From positions 124,001-188,000 of the forward strand of contig NZ_FRCX01000003.1 of assembly GCF_900143065.1 (NCBI RefSeq): DNA of 64,000 nt, in the 5' to 3' direction. This DNA comes from Duganella sacchari (GTDB taxonomy: Bacteria; Pseudomonadota; Gammaproteobacteria; Burkholderiales; Burkholderiaceae_D). Positions 1 to 10,500 of this stretch are shown here, one piece after another (position 1 is the first letter of the stretch; the number at the start of each line of letters is the position of its first letter). The notes beneath the pieces are model-generated. The model ran no database searches and had not been told where the DNA came from. It worked only from the letters and a program-made list of their open reading frames with translations. Position numbers and translations under genes: made by a program.

Positions 1-314
1 ATCAGATTGCTCACAGTGAATCCGATCATCCAGAATGTCAGCTTGTCGATCCGTTCGGTGGTGCGGGCATCGAGCCGATCCAGCCGGTCCATCGTGTACT
101 GCTGAACGGCATCGATCCTGTCCCTCAGCGCGACAAACTGCGCCATCATGGCTTGCTGGTTTTGCTCCTGCGTACGCTGCAGGGCTTGCTGTCCATGCTG
201 CAAGGAAGAAAGAACGCTGGTGACATTTTCCATTTGCGTCTCCAGCCGCACGATGCGGGCGATGTGGCCATCGTCCGCCGCGCCACTTTGCTTGTCAAGC
301 GAGGTCGGGTTCAT
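1..314 (-). CDS. Coiled-coil protein with probable C-terminal membrane segment (3' truncated by window edge)
   Basis: The minus strand is open from an ATG at 314 to the window edge, giving at least 104 residues. A GGGAG ribosome site lies 7 bases before the ATG. The N-terminus is polar. Residues 20-95 are rich in Gln, Leu, Arg and Asp with heptad-like spacing (RLETQMENV, DRIDAVQQY, DRLDRLDARTTERID), which suggests a long coiled coil. The last visible residues (FWMIGFTVSNL) begin a hydrophobic stretch that probably anchors the protein in the membrane. It starts 20 bases after the stop of the CWC gene on the same strand, so the two may be cotranscribed. I do not recognise a family and assign no function. 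Confidence 0.7.
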   Translation of the reverse strand, partial: MNPTSLDKQSGAADDGHIARIVRLETQMENVTSVLSSLQHGQQALQRTQEQNQQAMMAQFVALRDRIDAVQQYTMDRLDRLDARTTERIDKLTFWMIGFTVSNL

Positions 315-334
315 CTGCGCACTCCCAATGAGGG

Positions 335-553
335 TCATGCGCCATTGTCAGACGGAGTAATGGTGGACGTTTGAGACTGCTCAATGATGTGCTGCCTGAG
401 GCATGCCGGGCACCAGCAGCTCGAGCCTGGCGCGGACGGCACCGGCACTGCGGGCGGCAGGTAGGTACACCAGCAAGGCTGCGCCGGCGCTGCGGGATCG
501 GCGTCCTTCATGGCGCAGGAAAACTGCGCGCCGCAGCGGGAACAGGTACTCAT
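335..553 (-). CDS. Cysteine-rich CWC family small protein
   Basis: A 72-residue protein with the pattern of the Cys_rich_CWC family: CSRCGAQFSC at the N-terminus, CWC near residue 30, and CWCPACL near residue 50. The paired cysteines suggest a small zinc-ribbon-like metal-binding fold. The function of the family is unknown. The frame stays open upstream into argB, but the ATG at 553 puts the first Cys pair right after the start as in relatives, and avoids overlap with argB. It is divergent from argB, with 136 bases between the two starts, and is followed on the same strand by the coiled-coil gene. Confidence 0.78.
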   Translation of the reverse strand: MSTCSRCGAQFSCAMKDADPAAPAQPCWCTYLPPAVPVPSAPGSSCWCPACLRQHIIEQSQTSTITPSDNGA

Positions 554-689
554 GTTATTTCCAAAACAGTCATCAAAAACCAGCGTACAGGAGCTTCCAG
601 GAAAATACCACCAGATGGCCCTATAATGCGTACTTGATTGCGCCAACTGGCTGTAAAATTGCGCCCAAAATCTTTCTACCGGACTTGCC

Positions 690-1613
690 ATGACCCAACT
701 GACCAACCTGAACCTAGGCATGAATGACGATTTGACTGCGGTCTCTCCGCAGATCAAGGCGCAGATTTTGGCCGAGGCTCTCCCTTACATCCGTAATTAT
801 CACGGCAAAACCATCGTCATCAAATACGGCGGCAACGCCATGACGGACGAGCGCCTGAAACATGGCTTCGCCCGTGATGTCATTTTGCTCAAACTGGTCG
901 GCATGAACCCGGTGGTGGTGCACGGCGGCGGTCCGCAAATCGACAACGCCCTGAAAAAAATCGGCAAGCAAGGCACCTTCGTGCAGGGCATGCGTATCAC
1001 CGACGAAGAAACCATGGAAGTGGTGGAGTGGGTGCTGGGCGGCGAAGTGCAGCAGGACATCGTGATGTTGATTAATCACTACGGTGGCCAGGCAGTCGGC
1101 CTGACCGGCAAGGACGGCGGCCTGATCCGCGCCCGTAAAATGGCCATGCCGGACAAGGAAAATCCAGGCCAGACCCTGGACATCGGCTTCGTCGGCGAAA
1201 TCGAAGCGATCAACCCGGCCGTGGTCAAAGCGCTGCAGGATGACGCCTTCATTCCGATCATCTCGCCAATCGGCTTCGGCCAGGATGGCCAGGCATACAA
1301 CATCAACGCTGACGTTGTCGCCGGCAAGATCGCTGAAATCCTGAAAGCCGAAAAGCTCATCATGATGACCAACATCGCCGGCGTGCAGGACAAGCAGGGC
1401 AATCTGGTGACCGACCTGTCGGCGCGCGAGATCGACGAGATGTTCGCTGACGGCACGATTTCGGGCGGCATGCTGCCTAAAATTTCATCAGCCCTGGACG
1501 CTGCCAAGTCCGGCGTGAACACGGTTCACATCATCGACGGACGAATTGAGCATTCTTTGTTGCTCGAAGTCTTGACCGAACAGGCTTTTGGCACTATGAT
1601 CCGGTCTCACTGA
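690..1613 (+). CDS. argB: Acetylglutamate kinase
   Basis: ArgB, 307 residues, phosphorylates N-acetyl-L-glutamate with ATP, the second step of arginine synthesis in the cytoplasm. Amino-acid-kinase landmarks are clear: IKYGGNAM (about 44-51) for the phosphate site, [10 protein letters not shown] (about 74-83) and the late AGVQDKQGN nucleotide-site region. The length is typical of proteobacterial ArgB with an N-terminal extension. The start gives [10 protein letters not shown]; a second Met at residue 11 is possible. No other arg gene is in view. A promoter-like sequence for the downstream tRNA lies inside its last 45 bases. Confidence 0.97.
   Translation: MTQLTNLNLGMNDDLTAVSPQIKAQILAEALPYIRNYHGKTIVIKYGGNAMTDERLKHGFARDVILLKLVGMNPVVVHGGGPQIDNALKKIGKQGTFVQGMRITDEETMEVVEWVLGGEVQQDIVMLINHYGGQAVGLTGKDGGLIRARKMAMPDKENPGQTLDIGFVGEIEAINPAVVKALQDDAFIPIISPIGFGQDGQAYNINADVVAGKIAEILKAEKLIMMTNIAGVQDKQGNLVTDLSAREIDEMFADGTISGGMLPKISSALDAAKSGVNTVHIIDGRIEHSLLLEVLTEQAFGTMIRSH
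1572..1600 (+). promoter_or_regulatory. Candidate sigma70 promoter for tRNA-Thr, inside the argB 3' end
   Basis: TTGACC at 1572-1577 and TATGAT at 1595-1600 are separated by 17 bases. Both hexamers are five-sixths consensus with ideal spacing. The predicted start near 1607 would give a short leader before the tRNA at 1661. Because it is coding DNA, part of the match could be chance. Confidence 0.5.
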
Positions 1614-1650
1614 AAAAAAGGCGGTCTCGCCTGACATCGGTGAAACCGCC
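1613..1650 (-). terminator. Probable Rho-independent terminator for the TraB/GumN-like gene
   Basis: Read on the minus strand, GGCGGT and ACCGCC form a six-pair stem (extended by two pairs after one mismatch) with a loop of about a dozen bases, followed directly by seven T. It lies beyond the antisense of the tRNA, so transcripts of the 1760-2656 gene would run antisense through the tRNA before ending here. On the plus strand the hairpin follows the argB stop but lacks a T-run. Confidence 0.45.
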
Positions 1651-1660
1651 ACATTTGTAT

Positions 1661-1735
<75 letters not shown>

Positions 1736-1759
1736 CTCTTCTGCAGTACCCTCCCCCGC

Positions 1760-2656
1760 TTAATAAATTCGTTCTACGGTCAGCCCGCGTTTGCGCAGCA
1801 GCTCCGGCACGCTCATTTTGCCGAACAGGTGCAGGATGCCAATAGCCGCCACACTGTTGTTTTCGCGCGCCATCAGCTTGACCATACCATCGGCCAGCGC
1901 CGGATTGCGGCCCTCCAGCAGCACGTTCTGCACGAAGCGGCCGGAATAGGTATCGTCCATCTCCGCTTTCAGCGCCAGCGCCTCCAGCGCTTTGGTATCG
2001 GCATGACGCCACGCATCGGCGATCTCGCGCGCCTGGTTGGCCTGTTCCTTGTCCTCGATGCCCGCGATCGCCTCCTGCAGGAACAGCAGCTGCTCGGCCG
2101 CCGTCATCGTGTCGAATAGCGCCATCTGGCTTTCCGCCGATTCCAGCTCAACGATTTTTTTGCCACTGGCGTGCGCCTGTTTCGACAAATGCGCGTCCAC
2201 CGCCAGCGACGCTTCATAACCCTGTGCGGCAAACTCGCTCACCGTCAGCAGGCTGGCCAGCAGCCAGGGCTTCATGGTGGCCACGGTTTCAGGTTCAATC
2301 CGGTACTGCTGCAGCAGACGGTCCAGCCGCTGGCGCCAGTCCGGCGTCAGCGTGATGCCCTTGGGGTTGAGGCCATGCTGCTGCACGGCGCGCGCCAGTT
2401 TTTGCGGATCACCGAGCGGATCGATTTCCAGCGCCAGCACCGGCGCCTTCTTGAGCAGACCGCTCAGGCGCGGCTCCAGCGGATAGAAATTCCGGGCGCC
2501 CACGTGAATGGTGCCAAACAGGTAAAGCGTATGCCCGCCCTGCTGTACCTTGAACAGCGCGCCGCGATTCGGCATCGCGTCCTGCTCTGCCGCCCCGCTG
2601 GAACCAAGGGCAAAAAAGAACAAACTGCAGAACAACACTATAATCTGGCGGCGCAT
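1760..2656 (-). CDS. TraB/GumN family protein (secreted, haem-erythrin-like fold unknown role)
   Basis: About 298 residues from the ATG at 2656. A hydrophobic leader (MRRQIIVLFCSLFFFALG) predicts export to the periplasm. The mature part has TraB/GumN marks: LYLFGTIHVG (GTxHxG) near residue 45, ALEIDPL, and a C-terminal AIGILHLFGKMSVPELL (GxxHL). Relatives include plasmid TraB/PrgY pheromone-shutdown proteins and many bacterial GumN proteins; a metalloprotease role has been proposed for the fold but is not settled. An AAAGGA site sits just upstream of the start. The frame is open further upstream, but that would run deep into the divergent HAD gene and lose the signal peptide. Confidence 0.85.
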   Translation of the reverse strand: MRRQIIVLFCSLFFFALGSSGAAEQDAMPNRGALFKVQQGGHTLYLFGTIHVGARNFYPLEPRLSGLLKKAPVLALEIDPLGDPQKLARAVQQHGLNPKGITLTPDWRQRLDRLLQQYRIEPETVATMKPWLLASLLTVSEFAAQGYEASLAVDAHLSKQAHASGKKIVELESAESQMALFDTMTAAEQLLFLQEAIAGIEDKEQANQAREIADAWRHADTKALEALALKAEMDDTYSGRFVQNVLLEGRNPALADGMVKLMARENNSVAAIGILHLFGKMSVPELLRKRGLTVERIY

Positions 2657-3407
2657 GGTTTCCTTTATTGATAGAGCTGATGTGAATATTACCCGCTCCT
2701 CGCCTGTATGGCTGTTTGATCTCGATAACACGCTGCACAATGCCTCGCACGCCATCTTCCCCGCGATCATGGCCGGCATGAACAGCTACCTCGCCCATCT
2801 GCTGGGAGACGGCGTCACGCCCGCCAGCGATGCCGTGGTGAACGCCACCCGCACCCTGTACTGGCAGCGCTATGGCGCCACCACGCTCGGCGTGGTCAAG
2901 CACCACGGCGTCAAGGCCGAGCACTTTCTCGATGCAACCCATCACTTCGATGACCTGCAGACGATGATCCGTCACGAGCGCGGCTTGCGCCACCTGCTGC
3001 GCCGCCTGCCCGGCCGCAAAATTTTGCTGACCAATGCACCGCACCGTTATTCAGCGCAGGTGCTGCGCCATCTGGGTCTGCACCGCCAGTTCAGCCAGCA
3101 CATCGCGGTGGAAGCCATGACGGTGCACCGGCAGATGCGGCCCAAGCCCTCCAAGCTCCTGCTGCGCAAGCTGATGCGCCATCACAAACTGACACCGCGC
3201 CGCTGCATCCTGGTGGAAGACACGCTGGCCAATCTGCGCAGTGCGCGCGAGCTGGGCATGCGTACCGCCTGGGTCACGCAGTACCTGACCATCAACGACT
3301 CGGCCGGTCTGGCGCATCCGCAGAAAAGGTTAATTCGCCCCGCTTATGTCGATGTCAAAGTAAAATCTGTCAGGAACCTGCCGGCGCGTCTGCATCGCCT
3401 GCGCTGA
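2655..3407 (+). CDS. HAD-superfamily pyrimidine 5'-nucleotidase-like hydrolase
   Basis: About 250 residues with the HAD motifs: FDLDNTLHNA (catalytic Asp pair) near residue 20, LLTNAPHRY (motif II), KPSKLLLRKL (motif III Lys) and ILVEDTLANL (motif IV acidic residues). The small alpha cap and sequence fit the pyrimidine 5'-nucleotidase (SDT1-like) group, which dephosphorylates UMP/CMP or damaged nucleotides. The start is uncertain: ATG 2655 overlaps the divergent TraB/GumN start codon, while an in-frame GTG at 2682 would separate the genes. It precedes slmA by 27 bases, the order seen in related betaproteobacteria. Confidence 0.88.
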   Translation: MVSFIDRADVNITRSSPVWLFDLDNTLHNASHAIFPAIMAGMNSYLAHLLGDGVTPASDAVVNATRTLYWQRYGATTLGVVKHHGVKAEHFLDATHHFDDLQTMIRHERGLRHLLRRLPGRKILLTNAPHRYSAQVLRHLGLHRQFSQHIAVEAMTVHRQMRPKPSKLLLRKLMRHHKLTPRRCILVEDTLANLRSARELGMRTAWVTQYLTINDSAGLAHPQKRLIRPAYVDVKVKSVRNLPARLHRLR

Positions 3408-3434
3408 ACAACCTTCACCAACCCACGAGACCAT

Positions 3435-4010
3435 ATGGCAAGCACACCGCCAGGCCAGCGCCGTTTGCAAATCCTGCAGGCGCTGGCGGAGATGCTGGAA
3501 CAGCCCAAGGGCGACAAGATCACCACCGCTGCGCTGGCGCGCAAGCTGGCGTTTTCTGAAGCCGCGCTGTACCGGCACTTCGCAAGCAAGGCCCAGATGT
3601 TCGAGGGACTGATCGAGTTCATCGAGCAGACCGTGTTTGGCCTCATCAACCAGATCGCCGAGCGCCAGAGCGACGGCCTGGCGCAGGCGCGCGATATCGT
3701 CGCCATGCTGCTCAATTTCGCCGCGCAGAATCCCGGCATGACACGCGTGCTGATCGGCGATGCGCTGCTCAACGAAGACGAACGCCTGCAGGCGCGCATG
3801 AACCAGTTTTACGACCGCGTGGAGCTGGCGCTGAAACAGGCGCTGCGCCTTGCCGCCAGCGAAGGCCAGGCGCACGAAGCCGATGTGCCGGCGCGCGCCG
3901 GCATGCTGGCCAGTTTTGTCATCGGCCGCTGGCACCGTTATGCCAAGAGCGGCTTCAAACATAATCCGTCGCAGGACGCGGCGGTACAAATCACCCTGCT
4001 TTTATCCTGA
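3435..4010 (+). CDS. slmA: Nucleoid occlusion factor SlmA (TetR-type)
   Basis: A 191-residue TetR-fold protein. The N-terminal helix-turn-helix reads KITTAALARKLAFSEAALYRHFASKAQMFEGLIEF, here recognisable by the ALYRHFASK core. The C-terminal helical domain matches SlmA in length and pattern. In E. coli SlmA binds chromosomal sites and blocks FtsZ assembly over the nucleoid. Its stop overlaps the pabB start by one base (TGATG), indicating translational coupling. Confidence 0.9.
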   Translation: MASTPPGQRRLQILQALAEMLEQPKGDKITTAALARKLAFSEAALYRHFASKAQMFEGLIEFIEQTVFGLINQIAERQSDGLAQARDIVAMLLNFAAQNPGMTRVLIGDALLNEDERLQARMNQFYDRVELALKQALRLAASEGQAHEADVPARAGMLASFVIGRWHRYAKSGFKHNPSQDAAVQITLLLS

Positions 4011-5860
4011 TGAACTCTGAAGTATTCGCCCTGCTGGACGACGCCAGCCCGGAAGGCAGTCAGGCCGGCAGCCGTTCGCGCCTCTACACCGGCCACACCG
4101 GCACGCTGCGCTGCGACGATATCGCGCAATGGCCGCAACTGCTGGAACAGATGCAGGCAGCGCTCGCGCGCGGCGCCTACGCCGTCACCGTGTGCGCCTA
4201 TGAGCTGGGCGAAGCCCTACTGGCGCTGGACGGCGCCGACGCCGGCGCCAATGCCGATAAGGCGCCGCTGGCGCAGATCCTGCTGTTCCGCGACTGCACG
4301 CTGCTGTCCGCGTCCGAAGTCGGCGAATGGCTGGCCGCCCGCTCCTTCCCCATCGAGTGTCCGGCCGGCATCGCCAACATCCGCCCGAACATCGGCCAGG
4401 ACGCGTTTAGCGGGGCGCTGGCGCGCATACACGACTACATCGCTGCCGGCGACACCTACCAGGTCAATTACACCTACAGGCTGCGTTTTGACGCGTTTGG
4501 CGGCATCCATGCCTTGTACGCCCGCCTGCGCGGCCGCCAGCCCGTCCCGTATGGCGCGCTGATCGCGCTGGACGATGGCACGGCGGTGCTGTCGCTGTCG
4601 CCGGAACTGTTTGTGCGCCACACTGGCGGCACGCTCACCGCGCGCCCCATGAAAGGCACGGCGCCAGCCGCACCGCCACAGCAGCAAGCCGAAAACACCC
4701 TGCGCGCCACCAACCTCGCCGCCGACCCTAAAAACCGCGCCGAAAACCTGATGATCGTCGACCTGCTGCGCAACGACATCGCCCGCGTCGCCACCACCGG
4801 CAGCGTGGAAGTCCCGGCACTGTTCGAGGTGCACCGCTACGCCAGCGTGCTGCAAATGACCTCGACCATCACCGCCCAGCTGCGCGATGACGTCACACTG
4901 GCCGACATCTTCGACGCGCTCTACCCCTGCGGCTCCATCACCGGCGCACCGAAACGCCGCACCATGGAAATCATCCGCGAGCTGGAACCGGATGCACGTG
5001 GCATCTACACCGGCGCCATCGGCTGGTTCGATCCGCGCGACGATGGCAAGGTCGGTGACTTCTGCATGTCGGTTCCCATCCGCACGCTGACCTTGCAGCC
5101 GCAAGGCGCGGATGGCGTGCGTCATGGTGAAATGGGCGTCGGCGCCGGCATTGTGTTTGACAGCAACGCGCAGGAGGAATACGCCGAGTGCAAGCTCAAG
5201 GCGCGCTTCCTCACCGGCCTGCAAAATGACTTCGATATTTTCGAGACCATGTACGCCACACCAGCGCAAGGCATACGCCACCGTGAACGCCATCTGGCGC
5301 GGCTGCAGGCATCAGCGCTCTATTTCGGCTTCCCGTGGGATGTGAACGCAGCCAATGCCTACCTGGACACGGCCAGCAAAATGCTGGAACCGGAACACGC
5401 TGCCTATCGCCTGCGGCTGGCGATCAACGCTGCCGGCGCCTTCGCCGTGCAGCACGCGCCATTGGCGCCGTTGACTGAACCGGTGCGCGTGCTGCTGGCC
5501 GCAGACAGCACCAGCACCAGCGACCTGTTCCTGCGTCACAAAACCAGCATCCGCTCACGTTACGACGCGGCCTGGCGCGACGCCGAAGCGCAAGGCGCTT
5601 TCGATACGCTGTTCTTCAATGAGCGCGGCGAGTTGACGGAAGGTGGACGCAGCAGCGTGTTTGTGCGCGTCGATGGCCGCTGGCTTACGCCGCCGCTCAG
5701 CAGCGGCCTGCTGCCCGGCGTGATGCGCGGCGTACTACTGGACGACCCGCAATGGAACGCCAGCGAGGCCGTCATCACGCGCGCCATGCTGGAGGCTGCG
5801 GACGACATCGTCATCTGCAACGCCCTGCGCGGCGCGCTCAGGGCCGTGCTTCAGAAGTAG
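4010..5860 (+). CDS. pabB: Aminodeoxychorismate synthase component I fused to aminodeoxychorismate lyase-like domain
   Basis: A 616-residue fusion. Residues about 115-375 are a chorismate-binding domain, with GDTYQVNYTYR, ENLMIVDLLRND and YPCGSITGAPKRRTMEII as signatures of PabB. Residues about 395-616 are an aminotransferase class IV (PabC-like) domain, with FETMYATP at its start, the PLP-loop segment FFNERGELTEGGRSSVF and a late LLPGVMR. The fusion would form 4-amino-4-deoxychorismate and release pyruvate to give p-aminobenzoate for folate. A glutamine amidotransferase (PabA) is not in view. The 3' end overlaps the convergent TpsB gene by 10 bases. Confidence 0.93.
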   Translation: MNSEVFALLDDASPEGSQAGSRSRLYTGHTGTLRCDDIAQWPQLLEQMQAALARGAYAVTVCAYELGEALLALDGADAGANADKAPLAQILLFRDCTLLSASEVGEWLAARSFPIECPAGIANIRPNIGQDAFSGALARIHDYIAAGDTYQVNYTYRLRFDAFGGIHALYARLRGRQPVPYGALIALDDGTAVLSLSPELFVRHTGGTLTARPMKGTAPAAPPQQQAENTLRATNLAADPKNRAENLMIVDLLRNDIARVATTGSVEVPALFEVHRYASVLQMTSTITAQLRDDVTLADIFDALYPCGSITGAPKRRTMEIIRELEPDARGIYTGAIGWFDPRDDGKVGDFCMSVPIRTLTLQPQGADGVRHGEMGVGAGIVFDSNAQEEYAECKLKARFLTGLQNDFDIFETMYATPAQGIRHRERHLARLQASALYFGFPWDVNAANAYLDTASKMLEPEHAAYRLRLAINAAGAFAVQHAPLAPLTEPVRVLLAADSTSTSDLFLRHKTSIRSRYDAAWRDAEAQGAFDTLFFNERGELTEGGRSSVFVRVDGRWLTPPLSSGLLPGVMRGVLLDDPQWNASEAVITRAMLEAADDIVICNALRGALRAVLQK

Positions 5861-7563
5861 GTCGACACGTTAAACCAGGCACGCTTGCGTGCCGAACTGC
5901 CATCTGCATCATTGCCCTTGAGGTTGCGGCCCGGGTTGTCGCCCAGCTTGGCCGCCACCTGCAACTGCACCACAGTGCGCTCCAGCGCGCGCCAGCTCCA
6001 GCCGATGCCCACGCCTTTCAGGCTATAGCTGTTGCCCGGACCAGCGGCCGTCAGCGCGCCCGGATAGACAGTGTGATTCAGCGTGATGTGACCATAGTCG
6101 AAGAACACCGACACGTCCGACTTCATTGCCCGCAGGTCGTAATGGCTTTCCAGCGTCAGCACGTAACCTTCATCGCCACTGGCTTCACCAGCAGGATAGG
6201 CACGCACACGTCCCGGACCGCCAAGCGACATCTTTTCACCCGATTCCAGATTCGCCGTGGCCAGCTGACCGCTCAGGCTCACCAGGCCAGTCACACTGGC
6301 GCCGAGACGCTGATAACGATTCAGCTGATAATTCGTGTGGGCGAAATGGCCCTGCGTGCCCGCGACATCGGCCGCCAGCGAAGCGGCGTTGGCCGACAAG
6401 TCCACCTTGCCCGGCGTGACATCCAGCGAGGCGCTGGTAAAGCCGCCGCCCAGCCACTGGTCCTGACGGGTGTAGCTGATCCCCACCGGCACCGTCTCCA
6501 CGCGCTTGTCGCTGGTGCGGATGCCGTTGGCGTCATTGGTGTAATGCTTGTTGTCGTAACCGGCGCGCAGCTGGATATTGACATCGCCGGAGCGCAGCAA
6601 CGGGTGCGTCACCAGCAGCTGCGCCACCTGCGCGCCGCCAAAGCCGTTCAACGATTCAAACTCCGCGCCCAGGTGATAGCGCAGCGCCGAATACGCCGCG
6701 CCGACACGGGTGCCATGGCTCCCCACCGGCATCACATAGCCTGCGCGGGCGTAGTTGAAATCGGACCCCGTGGTCGATCCCAGCAGCGAGGCTTGCCCAC
6801 CCATGCCGGCGATATCATTGAAATTCAGGCCGCCTTGCACCCGCACACGTCCCGTGTAGCGGTTGGAGGAATTGTCGATACCCAGTGTGCCGTTCACCAG
6901 CGGCGCTTCGCTCAGGCCGATATCCAGTTCCGTTTCGCCCTGTCTGGCGCCAGGCGCCAGCTCGGCACGCGCCGTCACGCCAGGGAAGTCATCGGTCAAC
7001 AGCAGCGCGCGCTCCAGCGCTGTATCGCGCAGCGGCTGGCCTGCCGGCGTCAGTGCGTCGAAATAGCGGCGCGCCTGCTCCGGCTTGAGCCGCACGCTGG
7101 CATCCGGCACCAGTTTGATCTCGCCCACGCGGCCTTCCAGCACCGTGATGCGTACCTCGCCCTGCCCCAGCTCCTGCGGCTGCAAGGTCGCATATGCCAC
7201 CAGGTAGCCTTGCTGACGGTAGTAAGCGGTGACGGCGTTGGTCGCCGCGCTCAGTTCTTCGAAGCTCAGTTCACGGCCCGCGTAAGGCTTGAGCAGATCC
7301 TGCAACGCCGCTTCCGGCACCACGCTGACGCCGTCGAACACAAAGCGGCGCACCATCACGCGCTGTGCGCCCGACAGCTGCACACCTTTGACGGCACGGG
7401 TATCCGGCAGCACCGGTCCATTGGCTTTCGGCGTCTGGATCAGCGCCGGTGCGCGATTGGTTTCCAGCAGACGGCCAGCGTCCGGCGTGGCTTGCGCATA
7501 GACCAGCGCGGGAGTGAGCAGGATAACGAGCGCCAGTGCGCCTGCGGTTCGGGTTTGATGCAC
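5851..7563 (-). CDS. ShlB/FhaC/HecB-family two-partner secretion transporter (TpsB)
   Basis: A 570-residue outer-membrane protein. The start is GTG at 7563 with AAGGA five bases upstream. Residues 1-24 are a signal peptide ending AQA. POTRA-like repeats follow at about 65-215, with the conserved RFVFDGVSVVPEAAL and YYRQQGYLVAYA patterns. The remaining about 350 residues form the FhaC-type 16-strand barrel, ending in Phe (FNVSTYF) as outer-membrane proteins do. It lies 19 bases downstream of the giant exoprotein and should export it. The barrel contains GMGGQASLLGST and a late RAYPAGEASGDEGY, typical of the family. Confidence 0.94.
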   Translation of the reverse strand: MHQTRTAGALALVILLTPALVYAQATPDAGRLLETNRAPALIQTPKANGPVLPDTRAVKGVQLSGAQRVMVRRFVFDGVSVVPEAALQDLLKPYAGRELSFEELSAATNAVTAYYRQQGYLVAYATLQPQELGQGEVRITVLEGRVGEIKLVPDASVRLKPEQARRYFDALTPAGQPLRDTALERALLLTDDFPGVTARAELAPGARQGETELDIGLSEAPLVNGTLGIDNSSNRYTGRVRVQGGLNFNDIAGMGGQASLLGSTTGSDFNYARAGYVMPVGSHGTRVGAAYSALRYHLGAEFESLNGFGGAQVAQLLVTHPLLRSGDVNIQLRAGYDNKHYTNDANGIRTSDKRVETVPVGISYTRQDQWLGGGFTSASLDVTPGKVDLSANAASLAADVAGTQGHFAHTNYQLNRYQRLGASVTGLVSLSGQLATANLESGEKMSLGGPGRVRAYPAGEASGDEGYVLTLESHYDLRAMKSDVSVFFDYGHITLNHTVYPGALTAAGPGNSYSLKGVGIGWSWRALERTVVQLQVAAKLGDNPGRNLKGNDADGSSARKRAWFNVSTYF

Positions 7564-7582
7564 AAAATTCCTTCGTATCAGG

Positions 7583-10500
7583 TTATTCCGCAGTGCGGAT
7601 GCCGCCGTTACGCGATGCGATCTGCGTACCGCCGGGCAGCGAGGTAGTCGTCACCTCGTCCTGCTGCCCACCGTTGGCGCCAGCGCTACCGCCATTGTTG
7701 TTTGCACTGAAGGCCGGACCGCCATTGCGGCTAGCGGTGTTATTCGTGTTACCGCCAGCTGTGCTGCCATTGCCACTGCCACCGCCACTGCCGGTGCTAC
7801 CGGCGCCGGCAAAGGTCTGCTGCAGCGGCGTATCCGGTGCGGATGGCACGCCGAGACTGCCGCCCTGCGCCACCGGCAGTACCGGCTTGACGATCGAGCC
7901 GATCGTATCGTTGACCGGAGCGGCTGGCGCCAGCACCGTCAGCGAACCGTTGACGTAGTTGACTTTGTAGTTCGGCAGATCCGTGCCCGCCAGCGTGATG
8001 GCGTAATCGCCGGCCGCCGATTGCGCATTCGCGCTGGTGGCCACCGTCATCTGGCCCACAGTGTCGCCAGCCACCAGGCCACTGGTGCGATAGCTCAGCG
8101 CCGGATTAACTGCACCAAATGCGCGCGTCTGGTTATCCGCAGTGACGACCAGATCTTTCTGCGCGATGTTGGCGGTGGTAGTAGCAGCGGACGAAGCCAG
8201 CGTGTAGTTGCGCGCATCAGCGCCTCCCAGCGAGATGCCGCTGACCGTCACCGTCTTGCCGCTGCCCGCATTCTTGTCGCTGAATGCGGCACTGCCGCCA
8301 ATCTCCAGCGCATCGCCAGCCAGACGGTTGTCGGCCACAGTGAACTGCACCGCCGTCGTACCGTCGTAGACTTTGTCGCTGGCCGTCACGCTGGCGGTCA
8401 GGCTGCGGGGCGTAATGGAAGCGTGTGCCTGCAGACTGCCGGTATTCATGGTGTAGTTACGCGCATCCGCGCCGGTCAGCTGGACGCCGCTGACATTCAC
8501 GACCTTGCCGCTGCCGGCATTTTTGTCAGCAAAGACGCCGCTGCCGCTGATCTGCACAGCGTCGCCGCTCAACGCATTGATGCTGAGCGCAATACTGGCG
8601 GCGGTGCTGCCATCGTAAACCTTGTCTGCCGCCGTGGCATTGGCCGTCAGTGCGCGCGGCGTAATGGTGGCCGTACCGGAGCTGCTGACCGACAGCGTGT
8701 AGTTGCCGGCATCACCGCCAGACAGGCTCACATCGCTGAGGATCAGCTTTTGCACGCCAGCGTTTTTGCTGGCGAAGCTGCCGCCGCCGCTGATCTCCAG
8801 TGCATCGCCGCCGATGCGGTCATCGCTCAGATTGACGACAGCAGCAGTCGTACCATCATAAACCTTGTCCGCACCAGTCACCGTGACGTTCAGCGCACGT
8901 GGCGAAATCGATCCCGTGGTGGTCGCGCTGTTCGACGTCAAATGGTAGTTGCCCGCATCCTCGCCGCTCAACGTCACGCCGCTGACGCTGACCGCCTTGC
9001 CGCTACCGGCGTTTTTATCCGAATAATTGGCCGCTGCGGACAGGCTGAAGCGGTCACCGGCCACGCGGTTGTCACTGAAGCTGACGCTCGCACTGGCGCT
9101 ACCGTCATAGGTCTTGTCCTGGCCGGTGGCCGTAAAGGACAGGTCGCGCGGCGTGATATCCGCGCTGCCAGCCGCACTACCCGATGCCAGCATGTAGTTG
9201 CCCGCATCCGCGCCAGCCAGACGAATATCGCTCACCGTCAGCGCCTTCTGGCTGCCTGCATTTTTATTGACGAAGGCCGCAGCGCCCCCTGTCACCGTCA
9301 GCACATCGCCCTGGATGCGGTCATCGCCCAGCGTTGCAACGGCGTTGACGCTGCCATCGTAGACTTTGTTGCTACCGGCAGCTGTCACCACCAGTGCACG
9401 CGGCGTAATGCTGGCCTGCGTGGTGGCGCTATTGGCGAACAACACGTAGTTGCCGCCATCCGCGCCGCCCAGTGTCACCCCGCTCACGCTGACGCTCTTG
9501 TTGGCGGCGGCATTCTTGTCGCCGAAGACAGCGTTGGCCGTGTAGCTCAGCACATCGCCGGCCACACGGTTGTCGCTGTAGTTGATGCCGGCATTGACCG
9601 TGCCGTCATAGACCTTATCGATACCCGTGACGCTGACGTTCAGCATGCGCGCCGTGATGGCGCCGGTACCGCTGTTACTGCTCAGGTCCAGCGTATAGTT
9701 GGCGGCATCGGCGCCGGACAAGCTGGCGTTGCTGAAGACCAGTGCCTTGTTGGCGCCGACATTCTTGTCCGCATAGCTGGCACTGCCGACACCCACCGTC
9801 AGCGCATCGCCATTCACGCGGTTATCGGTAAACGTGACCTGGGCACTGGTAGTGCCGTCATACACTTTGCTGACGCCAGTACCCGTGACCACCAGCGCGC
9901 GCTGCGCGATGGTGGCGGTGGTCGTCGCACTGCTATTGGACAGCACATAGTTGCGGGCATCCGGGCCGCTTAGCGTAATGCCGCTGACGCTGACGGTCTT
10001 GCCGACACCAGCATTCTTGTCCGCATAGCTTGCGGCATTGCTGTTGTAGTTCAGCATATCGCCGCTGACGCGGTCATCGCCAAAAGTCACCACCGCGCCG
10101 GTATTGCCGTCATAGACCTTGCCCGCACTGGCGATGGTGGCCGTCAGCGCGCGTTGCGCAATGCTGGCCGTGGTGCTGGCGGAAGTCGATGCCACGGCAT
10201 AATTGCCCGCATCGGCACCGCCCAGCGCGATGTCGCGCACAGTGATGCTCTTGCCAGTGCCGGCGTTCTTGTCGGCGAAACTGGCGTTGCCGCTGATGGT
10301 CAGCACGTCACCTGCAATGTGATCGTTCTCGCTATAGCTGACCGTTGCTGCCGTGCTGCCGTCGTACACCTTGTCACCACCGGCGACGCTGACATTCAGC
10401 GTCTTCTGCGTGATCGTACCGGTGCCGTGCGCTGTCGTGGAAGCCAGCACATAATTACGCGCATCCGCGCCGCTCAACGCGACGCCATCCACCGAGATAG

